DNA of 64,000 nt from Allokutzneria sp. A3M-2-11 16 (GTDB lineage Bacteria > Actinomycetota > Actinomycetes > Mycobacteriales > Pseudonocardiaceae). A model generated the notes under the pieces. The model was given only the letters and a program-made list of their open reading frames with translations. It was not told where the DNA came from and did no database searches. Positions 7,679 through 15,960 of this stretch are shown here, piece by piece; positions within the stretch are counted from its first letter, which is position 1, and each line of letters starts with the position of its first letter. Location of the stretch: assembly GCF_024213555.1 (NCBI RefSeq), contig NZ_JANAVO010000001.1, positions 2,170,001 to 2,234,000 on the forward strand, in the 5' to 3' direction. The translations under genes were made by a program, and so were the position numbers.

Positions 7679-7958
7679 GACTGCGGAGGTGGCAACGATC
7701 GAGCACGCCGGTACGGCGGCAGTGGGCAAGTGGATCGGCGTCGAGGGCGGGACGGTGACGCAGTACGTCAACCGCTACGCCGATACCGACAACCCCTGCC
7801 CGGAACCGGATGTGAAGATCCGGCAGGGCAAGGGATTCGTCTACGGATGGGCGTTCAACCGGGAACAGGAGTGGCGCGGCTGGAACGCGCGGCGCCTCGG
7901 ACAAGGCGCGGCCGGGACGTCGAAACCGGGCAGCGGGCGCCGGCGTCAGCCGGAGTAA
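7671..7958 (+). CDS. Small helix-turn-helix-like protein
   Basis: A 95-residue protein whose GTG at 7671 overlaps the stop of the gene before it; a second GTG at 7689 is also possible. The segment TAAVGKWIGVEGGTVTQYVN followed by RYADTDNPCPEPDV looks like the short HTH/excisionase-type proteins of actinophages, with a basic tail. It may bind the palindromes upstream of the pair and control its own expression, but this is inference. Confidence 0.55.
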   Translation: MGETAEVATIEHAGTAAVGKWIGVEGGTVTQYVNRYADTDNPCPEPDVKIRQGKGFVYGWAFNREQEWRGWNARRLGQGAAGTSKPGSGRRRQPE

Positions 7959-8137
7959 TCCACCGGGAACGACGCCGTGCCGCTCTGGTAGCCCGCACGC
8001 CACGCGGTCGCGAGTGCCTGCTCGGCGAGGCTCGGAGGGTTTCCCGTTGTCCGGTAAGGGTTTGCGGCCGGTTGTCGATTCTGCGCCGCTGCTCGCCCCT
8101 CGGCGAGTGCGGCGCGCACCTGGTCGGACAAGGTCAC
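7946..8137 (-). CDS. Small phage protein, ribosome-modulation-factor-like
   Basis: A 63-residue protein starting at a GTG that overlaps the stop of the minor capsid gene (GTGA). The C-terminal half (SLAEQALATAWRAGYQSG) has the shape of the short Rmf/CrpP-like fold, in which an aromatic helix ends in W-x-x-G. The 3' end overlaps that of the convergent + strand gene by 13 bases. The role is unknown. Confidence 0.5.
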   Translation of the reverse strand: MTLSDQVRAALAEGRAAAQNRQPAANPYRTTGNPPSLAEQALATAWRAGYQSGTASFPVDYSG

Positions 8138-10086
8138 TGCAACCAGTCCTCCCCACCTGTGCGGAACCCGGCGCCACGGGCGCCCCCGACGTCGTCGAGC
8201 AGCCACGCGGCGTACTCGTCGAAGGTCATCCTACCGTTGGCATCCCACCATTCCCGCAGCTCAGGCGAGGCCCATTTGCGGGCACGGCTCGCCGGTCCGG
8301 TGAACAACTCGCGCGGGTCGATGCCGGCCGCTTCCCCTGCCGGGGCGAGCATGTGCCCGCGCGTGGCATCCTCCGCGGCGATGTACTGCTCGTACACGTG
8401 GTCGCGGTAGGCGGCACGGGCAAGCTCGTCGAACCCCTTGCCCTTGTAGCCGTCGGCCCGAAGTCGCCGAATGGCCTCGGTACGGCGCAGCGCCTCAACA
8501 CTCGTGCCGCTCGCCTGCGCCCATGCCTGTTCGTCGTCCATCCCTTCGGCGACGAGCCGCTCGTACTCGACGAGCTGCTCGGCCTGCCGCTGCTCGCGCC
8601 GAGCCTGCTCACGCGCGCGCCGTTCCTCACGGCGCCGGTGTTCGGCGTCGCGCCGGTCCAGCTCGACGAGCACCAGGTCGAGCAGCGCCTCGTCGTCTGC
8701 GACCTCGCCGAGCCGGTCGGCGAGCGCCTCGTCGGACAGCTCGCGCAACCCTGCGGCGAACTGCTCGCGCTCGCGCTGCTCGGCCTCGGCGCGCTCGCGC
8801 TCGGCCTGCTGTTCGGCGGCGAGCCGTTCGGCCTCCCGCCGGCGTGCCTGCTCTGCGGCGACGGCGTCGAGCCGGTTCTGCTCGACGGTGCCCTCGGCGA
8901 GCTGTTCGGCGAGATCCTCGCGGCGGCGCCGAGCGGCCTGCATGGTGCCGTGCCCGAGGTTGAGCTGCTCGCGGTAGTGCTTGCGGTTGAGCCCGGTCGC
9001 CTTGACGTGGTCGCGGATCTCGGCCTGTAGATCGCGGATCTTGGCCGCGGAGCGTTGCGCGTCGGCCGGGGTGAGCGCGCCGGCCTGCTTGCGCTTCTCC
9101 CGCCGTACCTTGCGTTCCAGCTCGCGCAGGTCTTCGCGTTCGTCCTCGGCGACCTGGTCGTGCTCGGCCGGTTCGGCGAGCCTGGTCACGCCGGGGATAA
9201 ACGGCAAGAAGGTGTGCCGACAGTTCGGGTGGAACAACCCGGCGGCACGGGCCTCGTCGACGGTGCCGGCGACCTCGACGAGCATCGGCTCGCCGGTGAG
9301 TTCGTTCTCGACGGTGTGTTCGCCGGCCGACCCGTTGCGGGCGAGGATGCGCCCTTGCCAGTACGAGCACAGCGCGCACCCGTCGGAGGTGCGCGAGACG
9401 GCGACCAGGTCCAGGCCGAGGGAGCCCAGGCGGGCGAGGTGTCCCTCGTTCCACGCGCGGGCGGTCGCGGTGCGGGTGGCCATCTCGACGTAGCTCGCGA
9501 GGTTCCACGCGCGCCCGGATCGGTCGACGAACCCCGTCACCCCTTGGGAGACGAGCCGATCCCACGCCGAGCGCTGCGCCGAGCGGGTCGTGCCGATGCC
9601 GAGCAACTGCAACGGCGCCGCGGCGGCTACCGCGACTTGGTAAGCATCCTGTGCCCACCGCAGCACCCGCAGGTACAGCGCTTCGAGCCGGCTCGTCAGG
9701 TCCGCGACGAGCAACGCCGCGGCATCCATGCCGGGCACGACGTCGCGCAGTGCGGCTAGCTGCCCGGCGTCGAGCGCGCCGGCCTCGTAGAGCTGGGACA
9801 GTGCGGCGCCGCTGCCTGCCTGCCACGCGGCGAGCACTGCCTCGGCCGCGGCGATGTCTGCCTCGGCCCGTAGTTGGGTGATCATCCGCTCGACGGCGAT
9901 GCGCAGCTCGCGCACCGCGGCGGCCTTCTCCGCGGCCCATGCCGGCACCTCGCGGCCGGCGCGGGCGCGTCGAGCGATGTCGGCGAGCAGCCGTGCCTCG
10001 GCCTCGGTGAACGTGGCGAGGATGTCGCGGGCGAGCTGCTCGACGACCTCGGCCGGCTCACTGCCCGGTGGTGGCTCCCACGGCAT
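8134..10086 (-). CDS. Phage minor capsid / head morphogenesis protein
   Basis: The 650-residue product starts at the ATG at 10,086 (MPWEPPPGSEPAEVVEQLAR), inside the 3' end of the portal gene. Residues about 1-320 match the minor capsid protein 2 family, with a GCALCSYWQGRIL segment and the hallmark HPNCRHTFLPF near residue 320. The remainder is a very long charged coiled coil (hundreds of residues rich in Arg, Glu, Ala, Gln) and a C-terminal region with TFDEYAAWLLDD. Such proteins sit at the portal and may be ejected with the DNA. It is longer than usual for the family because of the coiled-coil tail. Confidence 0.82.
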   Translation of the reverse strand: MPWEPPPGSEPAEVVEQLARDILATFTEAEARLLADIARRARAGREVPAWAAEKAAAVRELRIAVERMITQLRAEADIAAAEAVLAAWQAGSGAALSQLYEAGALDAGQLAALRDVVPGMDAAALLVADLTSRLEALYLRVLRWAQDAYQVAVAAAAPLQLLGIGTTRSAQRSAWDRLVSQGVTGFVDRSGRAWNLASYVEMATRTATARAWNEGHLARLGSLGLDLVAVSRTSDGCALCSYWQGRILARNGSAGEHTVENELTGEPMLVEVAGTVDEARAAGLFHPNCRHTFLPFIPGVTRLAEPAEHDQVAEDEREDLRELERKVRREKRKQAGALTPADAQRSAAKIRDLQAEIRDHVKATGLNRKHYREQLNLGHGTMQAARRRREDLAEQLAEGTVEQNRLDAVAAEQARRREAERLAAEQQAERERAEAEQREREQFAAGLRELSDEALADRLGEVADDEALLDLVLVELDRRDAEHRRREERRAREQARREQRQAEQLVEYERLVAEGMDDEQAWAQASGTSVEALRRTEAIRRLRADGYKGKGFDELARAAYRDHVYEQYIAAEDATRGHMLAPAGEAAGIDPRELFTGPASRARKWASPELREWWDANGRMTFDEYAAWLLDDVGGARGAGFRTGGEDWLQ

Positions 10087-11620
10087 CGCGCTCGCCTCCA
10101 CCCTGGTCGAACCCGCGGAAGGTCGCCGGGTCCGGCACGGCGCGGCCGGTCTCGGCGAGGATGCGCGCGACCTCGGCGTCGACCTGGTCGTCGTCCCACT
10201 CCGGGTGGACCATGCGCACCCGCACGTCGGTCGAGGCAGCCTCGGCGGCGAGCAGGGTTTGCGCGGTCCGAGCGAGTTCGGCCGGGTCCGGTTGGGCCTG
10301 GTCGCCGAAGTCCACGACCGGGGTCTCGTCGAGCCCGAGCATGGTTCCGCCGAAGACGTGCCGGTCGACGTCGAGCAGCGCGCCGGTGAGCGGGCCGAGG
10401 GTGGCCTGCCAGTACCGCGACTTCTTGTCGCGGGTGGTCTCCGACATCTCGCGCCGGTCGGTGACCTCGGTCGCGGTGACCCCGGTCGCGCCGTTGACCT
10501 CGCCGAAGGTCGACGGCGAGTAGCCGGCGGCGCGCAGCACGTCGAGGGTGATCTGCTCGACGGTCTCGCGGTGCTCGCGCACCCGGATCGCGAACTGACT
10601 CGGGGTGATTGGCGGCGAGCCGTCACCGCGGCCGGTGAGCATGTTCAACTCGGTGAAGACTTCTTGATCGTCGTCGAACACCGCGCCCTGTCCGGGGCCG
10701 AGCGGTTGCAGGTAGCCCGCGGGCACCAGTAGCCGCGCCTTGGCGAGCCGAACGTCGCGCATCCATGACGAGTACGTCTCGTCGAGCGCGTCGAGTAGTG
10801 GCTCGACCCCGTCAAAGTCGCTGCGCCCCAACGGCTTCAACGCCGTGACCGACCGCCACTCGCGCGAGGGCCGGATGTTGGGGACGTAGCCGGCGGTGAG
10901 CCGGCGGGTGCCGGTCTCGATCGCGCCCTCGGCGTCGACCAGCTCGGCCGCCCACGCGGTCGAGGGGTGCTCGGTGAGGGGGATCGGCCGGCCGAGTTCG
11001 TCGTCGGTGCCCTGGTACAGGCTGTGCACGATGCGGCCCGGTTCGTGGCGTTCGAGGTGCCGGAGCACGCTCGCCCCGTCGGAGTGCTCGACGGTGTGCC
11101 AGAACGTCACCGCGGCAAGCTGCTTCCATCGCCATTCCGGCACCGCGGCGTCGGCGTCGACGGTGTCGAGCATCGCGTGCCGGGTCACGTCGGCATCCCA
11201 GACCACCCGCAGGTACACCCCGCCGAGCGCGGCGGCGACCTCGGCCGCTTCCAAGAGCGCGGAGTGCACGGCCGGCGTGTTCACGATCTGGTCGAGCCGG
11301 GTCTGCGCCGAGCTGTTCTCGACGGTGATCCGCGGCGGTTCGGCGAACAGCAGGTCGGCCGAGGCGGTCGCGATGTCCGAGGCGAGCGGCACGTGCAAGC
11401 GGGTCCGCTGCTGCCCGCGGGGACTGGTCGGCCGTCCCCAGAAGAACCGGGACACCGCACCGACCAGCCCGCCGCGGTACTGCGACGGCCGGGTGTGGAC
11501 AACGGGGCCGTTGGCGTAGAACGCGGCGAGCTGCTCGGGCTTGCCGACGTACCAGGCATCCCACTCGCGCATTCGCTGTGCGGCGCGGTTGAACGGCGCC
11601 GGCGGCCACAGATCACCCAT
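10058..11620 (-). CDS. Portal protein
   Basis: The 520-residue product starts at ATG 11,620 (MGDLWPPAPFNRAAQRMREW). It follows the SPP1 gp6-like portal pattern: an N-terminal YVGKPEQL region, a LHVPLASDIATASADLLFAE motif, wing strands, and late KSRYWQATLGPL with the VHPEWDDD motif. Twelve subunits form the ring through which DNA enters and leaves the head. It overlaps the minor capsid gene by 29 bases and follows the terminase by 22 bases. Confidence 0.9.
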   Translation of the reverse strand: MGDLWPPAPFNRAAQRMREWDAWYVGKPEQLAAFYANGPVVHTRPSQYRGGLVGAVSRFFWGRPTSPRGQQRTRLHVPLASDIATASADLLFAEPPRITVENSSAQTRLDQIVNTPAVHSALLEAAEVAAALGGVYLRVVWDADVTRHAMLDTVDADAAVPEWRWKQLAAVTFWHTVEHSDGASVLRHLERHEPGRIVHSLYQGTDDELGRPIPLTEHPSTAWAAELVDAEGAIETGTRRLTAGYVPNIRPSREWRSVTALKPLGRSDFDGVEPLLDALDETYSSWMRDVRLAKARLLVPAGYLQPLGPGQGAVFDDDQEVFTELNMLTGRGDGSPPITPSQFAIRVREHRETVEQITLDVLRAAGYSPSTFGEVNGATGVTATEVTDRREMSETTRDKKSRYWQATLGPLTGALLDVDRHVFGGTMLGLDETPVVDFGDQAQPDPAELARTAQTLLAAEAASTDVRVRMVHPEWDDDQVDAEVARILAETGRAVPDPATFRGFDQGGGERDAVGATTGQ

Positions 11621-11642
11621 TGCCCGACCCCCTTTGCACTGG

Positions 11643-12905
11643 TCAGGCGGCGAGCGCGAGCGACGCGCGCCAGAGATTTTCGGTGGTGGTGATGGCGTAG
11701 CGGCCGGCGTCGAGGCTGTGATCGGCGACCTTGACCGGGGCGTCGGTGCCCTTGGCGGTCGCGGAGTCATCCCACGAGTAGCCGGGTGCCTCGCGGATGA
11801 AGCCGGTACAGCGGTCGGCGACCTTGAGCCGCTTCTCGGCGAGCAGGCTCGACACGACCCGGATGCCGTACGCGACGTCGTTGTCGGCCGCGGCCGTGGT
11901 CACCCCGTCGTTGTGGAGCTGCACCCGGAAGGACGCGGCCGAGGGGTCGGCGACGACCCACTGCGGACGCAGCTCGGTCACCCGCGGCAGGTGCGGCCGG
12001 CCGAGCCAGTCGCGCAGACCCGCCGAAAGCTGCGAGTCGGTGAGGCGCACCTGTGCGTGCGCCGGGTCGTGGCGCCACTCGTCGACCAGGTAGAGCCGTC
12101 GGTCGACACCCTCGCCGAGCAGCAGCGCCGCCGTTGCGTTCGTGGTGCCGTAGTCGATGCCGACCGCGAGCAGCCGCGCCATGTCGGGGAGCTGCTCCCA
12201 CGGCACCACGTGATCGGCCGGGTTCCACATGTCGAACACCGCGCCCTCGGCGGCGACCCACTCGCCGAGCACGAACCGGCGGAACCACAAGCCGGTGTAC
12301 TCGCGGCGAATGCTGTCCTTGTAGGACTGCTCAAGGGCTGGGTTGTCGTCGAGCACGAAGGAGAACGAGCGCCAGTCGGGCAGCTCGCCGAGGCGGTCGA
12401 GGTACTTCCGCTTCACCCAATGCGCAGGTGAATCGGGGTTCGTCGTGCAAAAGACCTGCGCGCCCGGAACGCTCATGCGGCCGAGCAACTGCGTAAAGAA
12501 GTCCTCGGCGACGACGGTCAGCTCGTCGACGTAGGCGCCGGCGACGGTCATACCGCGCAGCACCTTCTCGGCCTTGGCGTCCGAGGCGCCGAGCACGTAC
12601 ACCGTGCGGTCAAGAATCCGGGCGGTCGGTGCGCCCGCGGTGTAGTGCACGTGCTCGGCGACCGCCCCGAACAGGGACGGGTCTTGCAGCGGCGCGAACA
12701 CGTTGCGCGCGACGCTGTCCCGCGTGCGGCCGACGACAACGAGCTGCCCGCCGCGGGGCGCGTTGGCGACGTAGATCAACCAGCGCAACAAGCTTGCGAT
12801 GGTCTTGCCGGACCGGATGGCGCCCGACCAGATCGACACGCGCGTCGAGGACTCCCGCAGCGACTCGACCTGTTTCGCCGACAGCGGCAGCTCAAGGTCA
12901 GTCAT
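11643..12905 (-). CDS. Terminase large subunit
   Basis: A 420-residue packaging motor. Walker A is GAIRSGKT (residues 28-35), Walker B ends in YVDE (125-128, catalytic Glu 128), coupling motif CTTNPDSPAHW near 153, and the RNase H-like nuclease starts with GIDYGTT (Asp 251) and continues through VVADPSA. The order and spacing fit PBSX/phage terminase 3 families. The ATG at 12,905 lies inside the end of the small-subunit gene, which indicates coupling. Confidence 0.94.
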   Translation of the reverse strand: MTDLELPLSAKQVESLRESSTRVSIWSGAIRSGKTIASLLRWLIYVANAPRGGQLVVVGRTRDSVARNVFAPLQDPSLFGAVAEHVHYTAGAPTARILDRTVYVLGASDAKAEKVLRGMTVAGAYVDELTVVAEDFFTQLLGRMSVPGAQVFCTTNPDSPAHWVKRKYLDRLGELPDWRSFSFVLDDNPALEQSYKDSIRREYTGLWFRRFVLGEWVAAEGAVFDMWNPADHVVPWEQLPDMARLLAVGIDYGTTNATAALLLGEGVDRRLYLVDEWRHDPAHAQVRLTDSQLSAGLRDWLGRPHLPRVTELRPQWVVADPSAASFRVQLHNDGVTTAAADNDVAYGIRVVSSLLAEKRLKVADRCTGFIREAPGYSWDDSATAKGTDAPVKVADHSLDAGRYAITTTENLWRASLALAA

Positions 12906-13398
12906 CACCGGCGGCCCGGATGCCGAGCGCCGCGGCGAGCCCTCCGAGCATCGACTTAACGCCCTCGCTGCCCTTGTCCGCGTCGACCTGCTCAAGGCGA
13001 GCCGCGGCGGCGAGGTGCGTCGAGGTCGCCGAGGCGAGCGCCTTCTCATCCGGCGCGGGCACGTGGTCGAGCACCTTGGTTTCGATGCCGTGCACGGTGG
13101 TCGCGGTGAACTTGTACGCCGGTGCTTCCAGCCGGGCGAGCACCCGCTCGGCGCGGCCGTAGAGCCGGCCGACGATCTCGGTGCGCCGGGCGCGGTTGTC
13201 GACCTGTCGGGCGTGCGTGGCCGCGGCGGTCGCGGTGCGGTCGAAGGACAAGCCGAGCGAACGCGCGATACCGGTCACGGTCGAGGGCGAGCGGCCGATC
13301 GCGCGAGCGATGTCGTTGCGCGTCTTGCCCTCGGCGTGAAGCTCGCGCACGCGGTCGCGGTCGGCATCGGTGATCAGGTTGCGCGGCAAGAGGATCAC
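12898..13398 (-). CDS. Terminase small subunit
   Basis: The product is 166 residues from a GTG at 13,398 (VILLPRNLITDADRDRVREL). A helix-turn-helix near the N-terminus (KTRNDIARAIGRSPSTVTGI) is followed by helices that would form the oligomer core. It overlaps the large subunit gene by eight bases. Small terminases recognise the packaging start site, often located near their own gene; a perfect hairpin lies 21 bases upstream. Confidence 0.8.
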   Translation of the reverse strand: MILLPRNLITDADRDRVRELHAEGKTRNDIARAIGRSPSTVTGIARSLGLSFDRTATAAATHARQVDNRARRTEIVGRLYGRAERVLARLEAPAYKFTATTVHGIETKVLDHVPAPDEKALASATSTHLAAAARLEQVDADKGSEGVKSMLGGLAAALGIRAAGDD

Positions 13399-13418
13399 CT
13401 CGCCGAGCGCAGAAAGAC

Positions 13419-13458
13419 GACAGCCCCGAACCCAGGGGGGAGGGGGTTCGGGGCTGTC
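13419..13458. promoter_or_regulatory. Perfect 15-bp hairpin upstream of terminase
   Basis: A 15-base arm at 13,419-13,433 (GACAGCCCCGAACCC) is exactly complementary to 13,444-13,458, with a 10-base G-rich loop. There is no T-run on either strand. It sits between the zinc-ribbon gene (stop at 13,525) and the terminase start. It could be a terminator separating early from late genes, or part of a packaging (cos/pac) site. Confidence 0.6.
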
Positions 13459-13524
13459 GAGATCGAGGGATACGGGAATGGATCTCGGGATGCGGGTACA
13501 GCTCACCCGCTGCTGATGACCATT

Positions 13525-14382
13525 CTACGGGGACTTGGCACCGGCTCGGGTGACATTACGAGCCGGTGAGGCGAGCGCGAGGTCGATCACGTCACCGACC
13601 CGGTACCGCGGCCGGCCGCGGCTGTCGGGTGCCCGCTTGGCGAGCTTGCCGGCGTGCGCCCACGTCCGGACGGTGTTCGGCGACAGCTCACGACCGAGCA
13701 GCCGAGGCAGCGCGCGGGCGAGTTCGGCCGCGGTCGCCAGGGTGCCGCGGGCAGCGTCGAGCAGCTTCTCGCGCAGGGCCTCGACGTCGTGCCGGGTGCC
13801 GCACTCGCGGCAGGCGACGACGGCGCGCTCGGGCCTCGCGTAGAGGTCGGCGGCGCAGTCCGGACACGGTCCGCAGTACACGCGCGCGGGGGGAAGGTCG
13901 ACCGCACGGCGCACGCGCTCGACGGTGTCGGCGACCTCGTCGACCAGCTCACCGCCGGCGGGGTGGTATTCGACCCATGAGGGGTGTCGGCGCAGCCACG
14001 CGGCCATGTCCGGCACGGTGTCGTCGAGGTCGAGGTCGTCGAGCACAGCGTCGACGAGCGTCTCACCGTCCGGGCCGTTCTCCCCGGTCGGTACTACTCG
14101 GCGCGGCCCGTGCGTCTCCCACAGTTCCCGGACCCACGTCGACAACGTGTTGCGCAGGTCGTCGCACACCTCGGCCGCACCGAAGTTGAACGGCAGTCCG
14201 ACCTCGGCCGGCCGCGAGCCGACCCTCGGCCCGGTCCGGGTGAGCCGGGCGACCTGGTCGTCGAGGTCGTCAACCAGGTCGGCGACCTCGACCAGCTCGG
14301 CCCGGAACCGGCCGAGGCACAAGCCGCACACCGTGCCGCCGGCGGTCGGGTTGCTGCACGAGGGGACGGTGCACGTGATCAT
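13525..14382 (-). CDS. Zinc-ribbon and HTH phage protein
   Basis: A 285-residue protein with two Cys-rich parts: an N-terminal CTVPSC...CGLC ribbon and a central CGPCPDC...CREC ribbon (about residues 170-195), followed by a MerR-like helix-turn-helix with NTVRTWAHAGKL and RPRYRVGDVIDLA. The middle is acidic and helical. This layout is common in actinophage genes just before terminase and suggests a DNA-binding regulator, perhaps of the late operon. No precise function is known. Confidence 0.7.
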   Translation of the reverse strand: MITCTVPSCSNPTAGGTVCGLCLGRFRAELVEVADLVDDLDDQVARLTRTGPRVGSRPAEVGLPFNFGAAEVCDDLRNTLSTWVRELWETHGPRRVVPTGENGPDGETLVDAVLDDLDLDDTVPDMAAWLRRHPSWVEYHPAGGELVDEVADTVERVRRAVDLPPARVYCGPCPDCAADLYARPERAVVACRECGTRHDVEALREKLLDAARGTLATAAELARALPRLLGRELSPNTVRTWAHAGKLAKRAPDSRGRPRYRVGDVIDLALASPARNVTRAGAKSP

Positions 14383-14477
14383 GCATCCCAGCGTCGAGCG
14401 GAAATGGCACCGAGGACGTGGTCACGATCCGGCCCCGGTTGGTGGCGGCAGCGCAAGCAATCTGCCAGCGTTGCGAC

Positions 14478-15230
14478 ATGGTCGCCATCGAGAGTCTTCT
14501 GCACCGCCGCACGGACCTATCGACATTTGTCGTGCACTTCACGAAGGACTCGGGCGGAGCGACTGCCCGACAGAACCTCGCGGCAATCCTGGAAAATCAT
14601 ACAATCGAGGCGCGGACCGCTTACGGGATGGTAAAGGATCGTGTGTACGCTCCCGAAGTCGTCGCAACGCAACGCGCGGTGTGTTTCACCGAAACCCCCC
14701 TCGAACATGCGTGGATGATGTGCGAGGAAATCGACAACCGCCAAGTAAAATTCAATGGCTACGGTATCGCCTTCACGAAGACGTTCGCCCGGAAACGGGG
14801 CGTAAATCCCGTTTGGTATCTCGATATCACGCCCGGTCACGACTGGCTTACCGGCCCCGTAAACCAACTCGTGAAGGACGCCGAAGCGGCAGCGACACCG
14901 ACGGGTGCGCCTGGCCCCGACACGGTGTCGCTGCTGGCCTCTCCGATCTTGCGGCTTACTCCCTTCCTGGAACAAATGGGGCCTACTCAGGGTGCGCGCA
15001 AAGAATTCTGGTGGGAACGAGAGTGGCGCCACGTCGGCGACTTCGTGTTCACGTCTCGCGACATCGTAGTCGTATTTGCGCCTGAGTCAGAGCATGACGC
15101 GCTACGGGAAGAAATGGCGACATGGCCCGGATGCGCCGCCCCTCCCGCTGTTGTTGACGCGAAGTGGGGTCTTGAACGCGTAATCGCTGCCCTTGCTCAC
15201 GTTCGCGACCCCGGACCGTTCCCGAAATAG
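14478..15230 (+). CDS. AbiGi-like abortive infection protein (prophage cargo)
   Basis: The 250-residue product from ATG 14,478 carries the pattern of the AbiGi/DUF2971-like family: FVVHFTKDSGG near the start, NLAAILENHTIEARTAYG, AVCFTETPLEHAW, YGIAFTKTFARKRGVNPVWY and the late EFWWEREWRHVGDF. AbiGi belongs to the lactococcal AbiG abortive phage resistance system. The gene is on the opposite strand to its neighbours, stands alone, and has more A/T-rich codons than the adjacent phage genes, so it looks recently acquired cargo that may protect the lysogen from other phages. A partner (AbiGii-like) is not present beside it. Confidence 0.7.
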   Translation: MVAIESLLHRRTDLSTFVVHFTKDSGGATARQNLAAILENHTIEARTAYGMVKDRVYAPEVVATQRAVCFTETPLEHAWMMCEEIDNRQVKFNGYGIAFTKTFARKRGVNPVWYLDITPGHDWLTGPVNQLVKDAEAAATPTGAPGPDTVSLLASPILRLTPFLEQMGPTQGARKEFWWEREWRHVGDFVFTSRDIVVVFAPESEHDALREEMATWPGCAAPPAVVDAKWGLERVIAALAHVRDPGPFPK

Positions 15231-15247
15231 GCGTGCACTTTGACTCA

Positions 15248-15267
15248 GTGATAACCGTCATTATCAC
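15248..15267. promoter_or_regulatory. Inverted repeat in convergent gap
   Basis: GTGATAA and TTATCAC flank a six-base spacer between the stop codons of the AbiGi-like gene and the WhiB gene. It may act as a weak bidirectional terminator or as a protein site; no T-tract follows. Confidence 0.35.
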
Positions 15268-15286
15268 GGTGCTGATTGATCACCGA

Positions 15287-15805
15287 TCATGCTGCCACGG
15301 CGACCAGGTCGAGGCGGTCGGCACCGGTCTCGACCTGGTCGGGCGCCGGCACACCGGGCAGCGGCAAGAGGTACTGACCGGCACCGGTCCACCGGCGGCC
15401 GGTGCGCATCGGCTCGGCGAGCACAATCGGCCGCACCCACGGGTCACCGGCACGGCGGCGCCGAAGTCGCTCCCGCTCGTAGGCAGTGTGCGCCTCGCGG
15501 CAGAGAGCACAGCGGCACCCGTGCTTGGCGTAGCGGCTGTTCGTGGCGTGCGGCGGCAACACCGCGGGCACCGGGTGCCCGTCCTGCTCGGCGAGCGGCG
15601 CCCGCTCGGCAGCGTCGAGCCCTCCCCAGATCCCCCACGCTTCCCCGCCCGCGAGCGCCTCGGCGAGGCACTGCTCGCGCACCGGGCACGCGGCACACAG
15701 CGCCCGGCACTCGGCGACCTGCTCGGGCGCCGGGTCGATGAAGTCCAGATCAACTCGCCCGCGGCAACCGGCCCGCGAGCGCCACTCGGGTAGCCGGACC
15801 ATCAC
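15287..15805 (-). CDS. WhiB-family regulator (phage)
   Basis: A 172-residue protein with the four conserved cysteines of WhiB proteins (CRG..., CRALCAAC, CLAEAL) that bind a [4Fe-4S] cluster, and the GIWGGLDAAER turn that follows them. A long C-terminal extension holds an additional CRCALC motif and a basic segment (RERLRRRRAG). Phage WhiB proteins modulate host transcription through the sigma factor. Its start overlaps the stop of the small membrane protein gene (ATGA). Confidence 0.9.
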   Translation of the reverse strand: MMVRLPEWRSRAGCRGRVDLDFIDPAPEQVAECRALCAACPVREQCLAEALAGGEAWGIWGGLDAAERAPLAEQDGHPVPAVLPPHATNSRYAKHGCRCALCREAHTAYERERLRRRRAGDPWVRPIVLAEPMRTGRRWTGAGQYLLPLPGVPAPDQVETGADRLDLVAVAA

Positions 15806-15960
15806 GCGACCTCATCCAGCGCAGAACCGAGGGCGGCGAACAACCACGGCAGCGCGCCGGCGGCCACGAGCGTGAACAGAACCGGGGCAACGCTCCAATC
15901 TCGGGAACAAAACCCCAATTCTGTAGCTGAGTTCGCCTTTCTGCGCCTGCTGCTGCTCAT
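15802..15960 (-). CDS. Small single-pass membrane protein
   Basis: A 52-residue protein linked by ATGA overlaps to both neighbours. A basic head (MSSSRRRKAN) is followed by one hydrophobic segment (VAPVLFTLVAAGALPWLFAA). The coupling makes it likely to be expressed with the early operon. A host membrane interaction or superinfection role is possible, but nothing in the sequence shows it. Confidence 0.6.
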   Translation of the reverse strand: MSSSRRRKANSATELGFCSRDWSVAPVLFTLVAAGALPWLFAALGSALDEVA

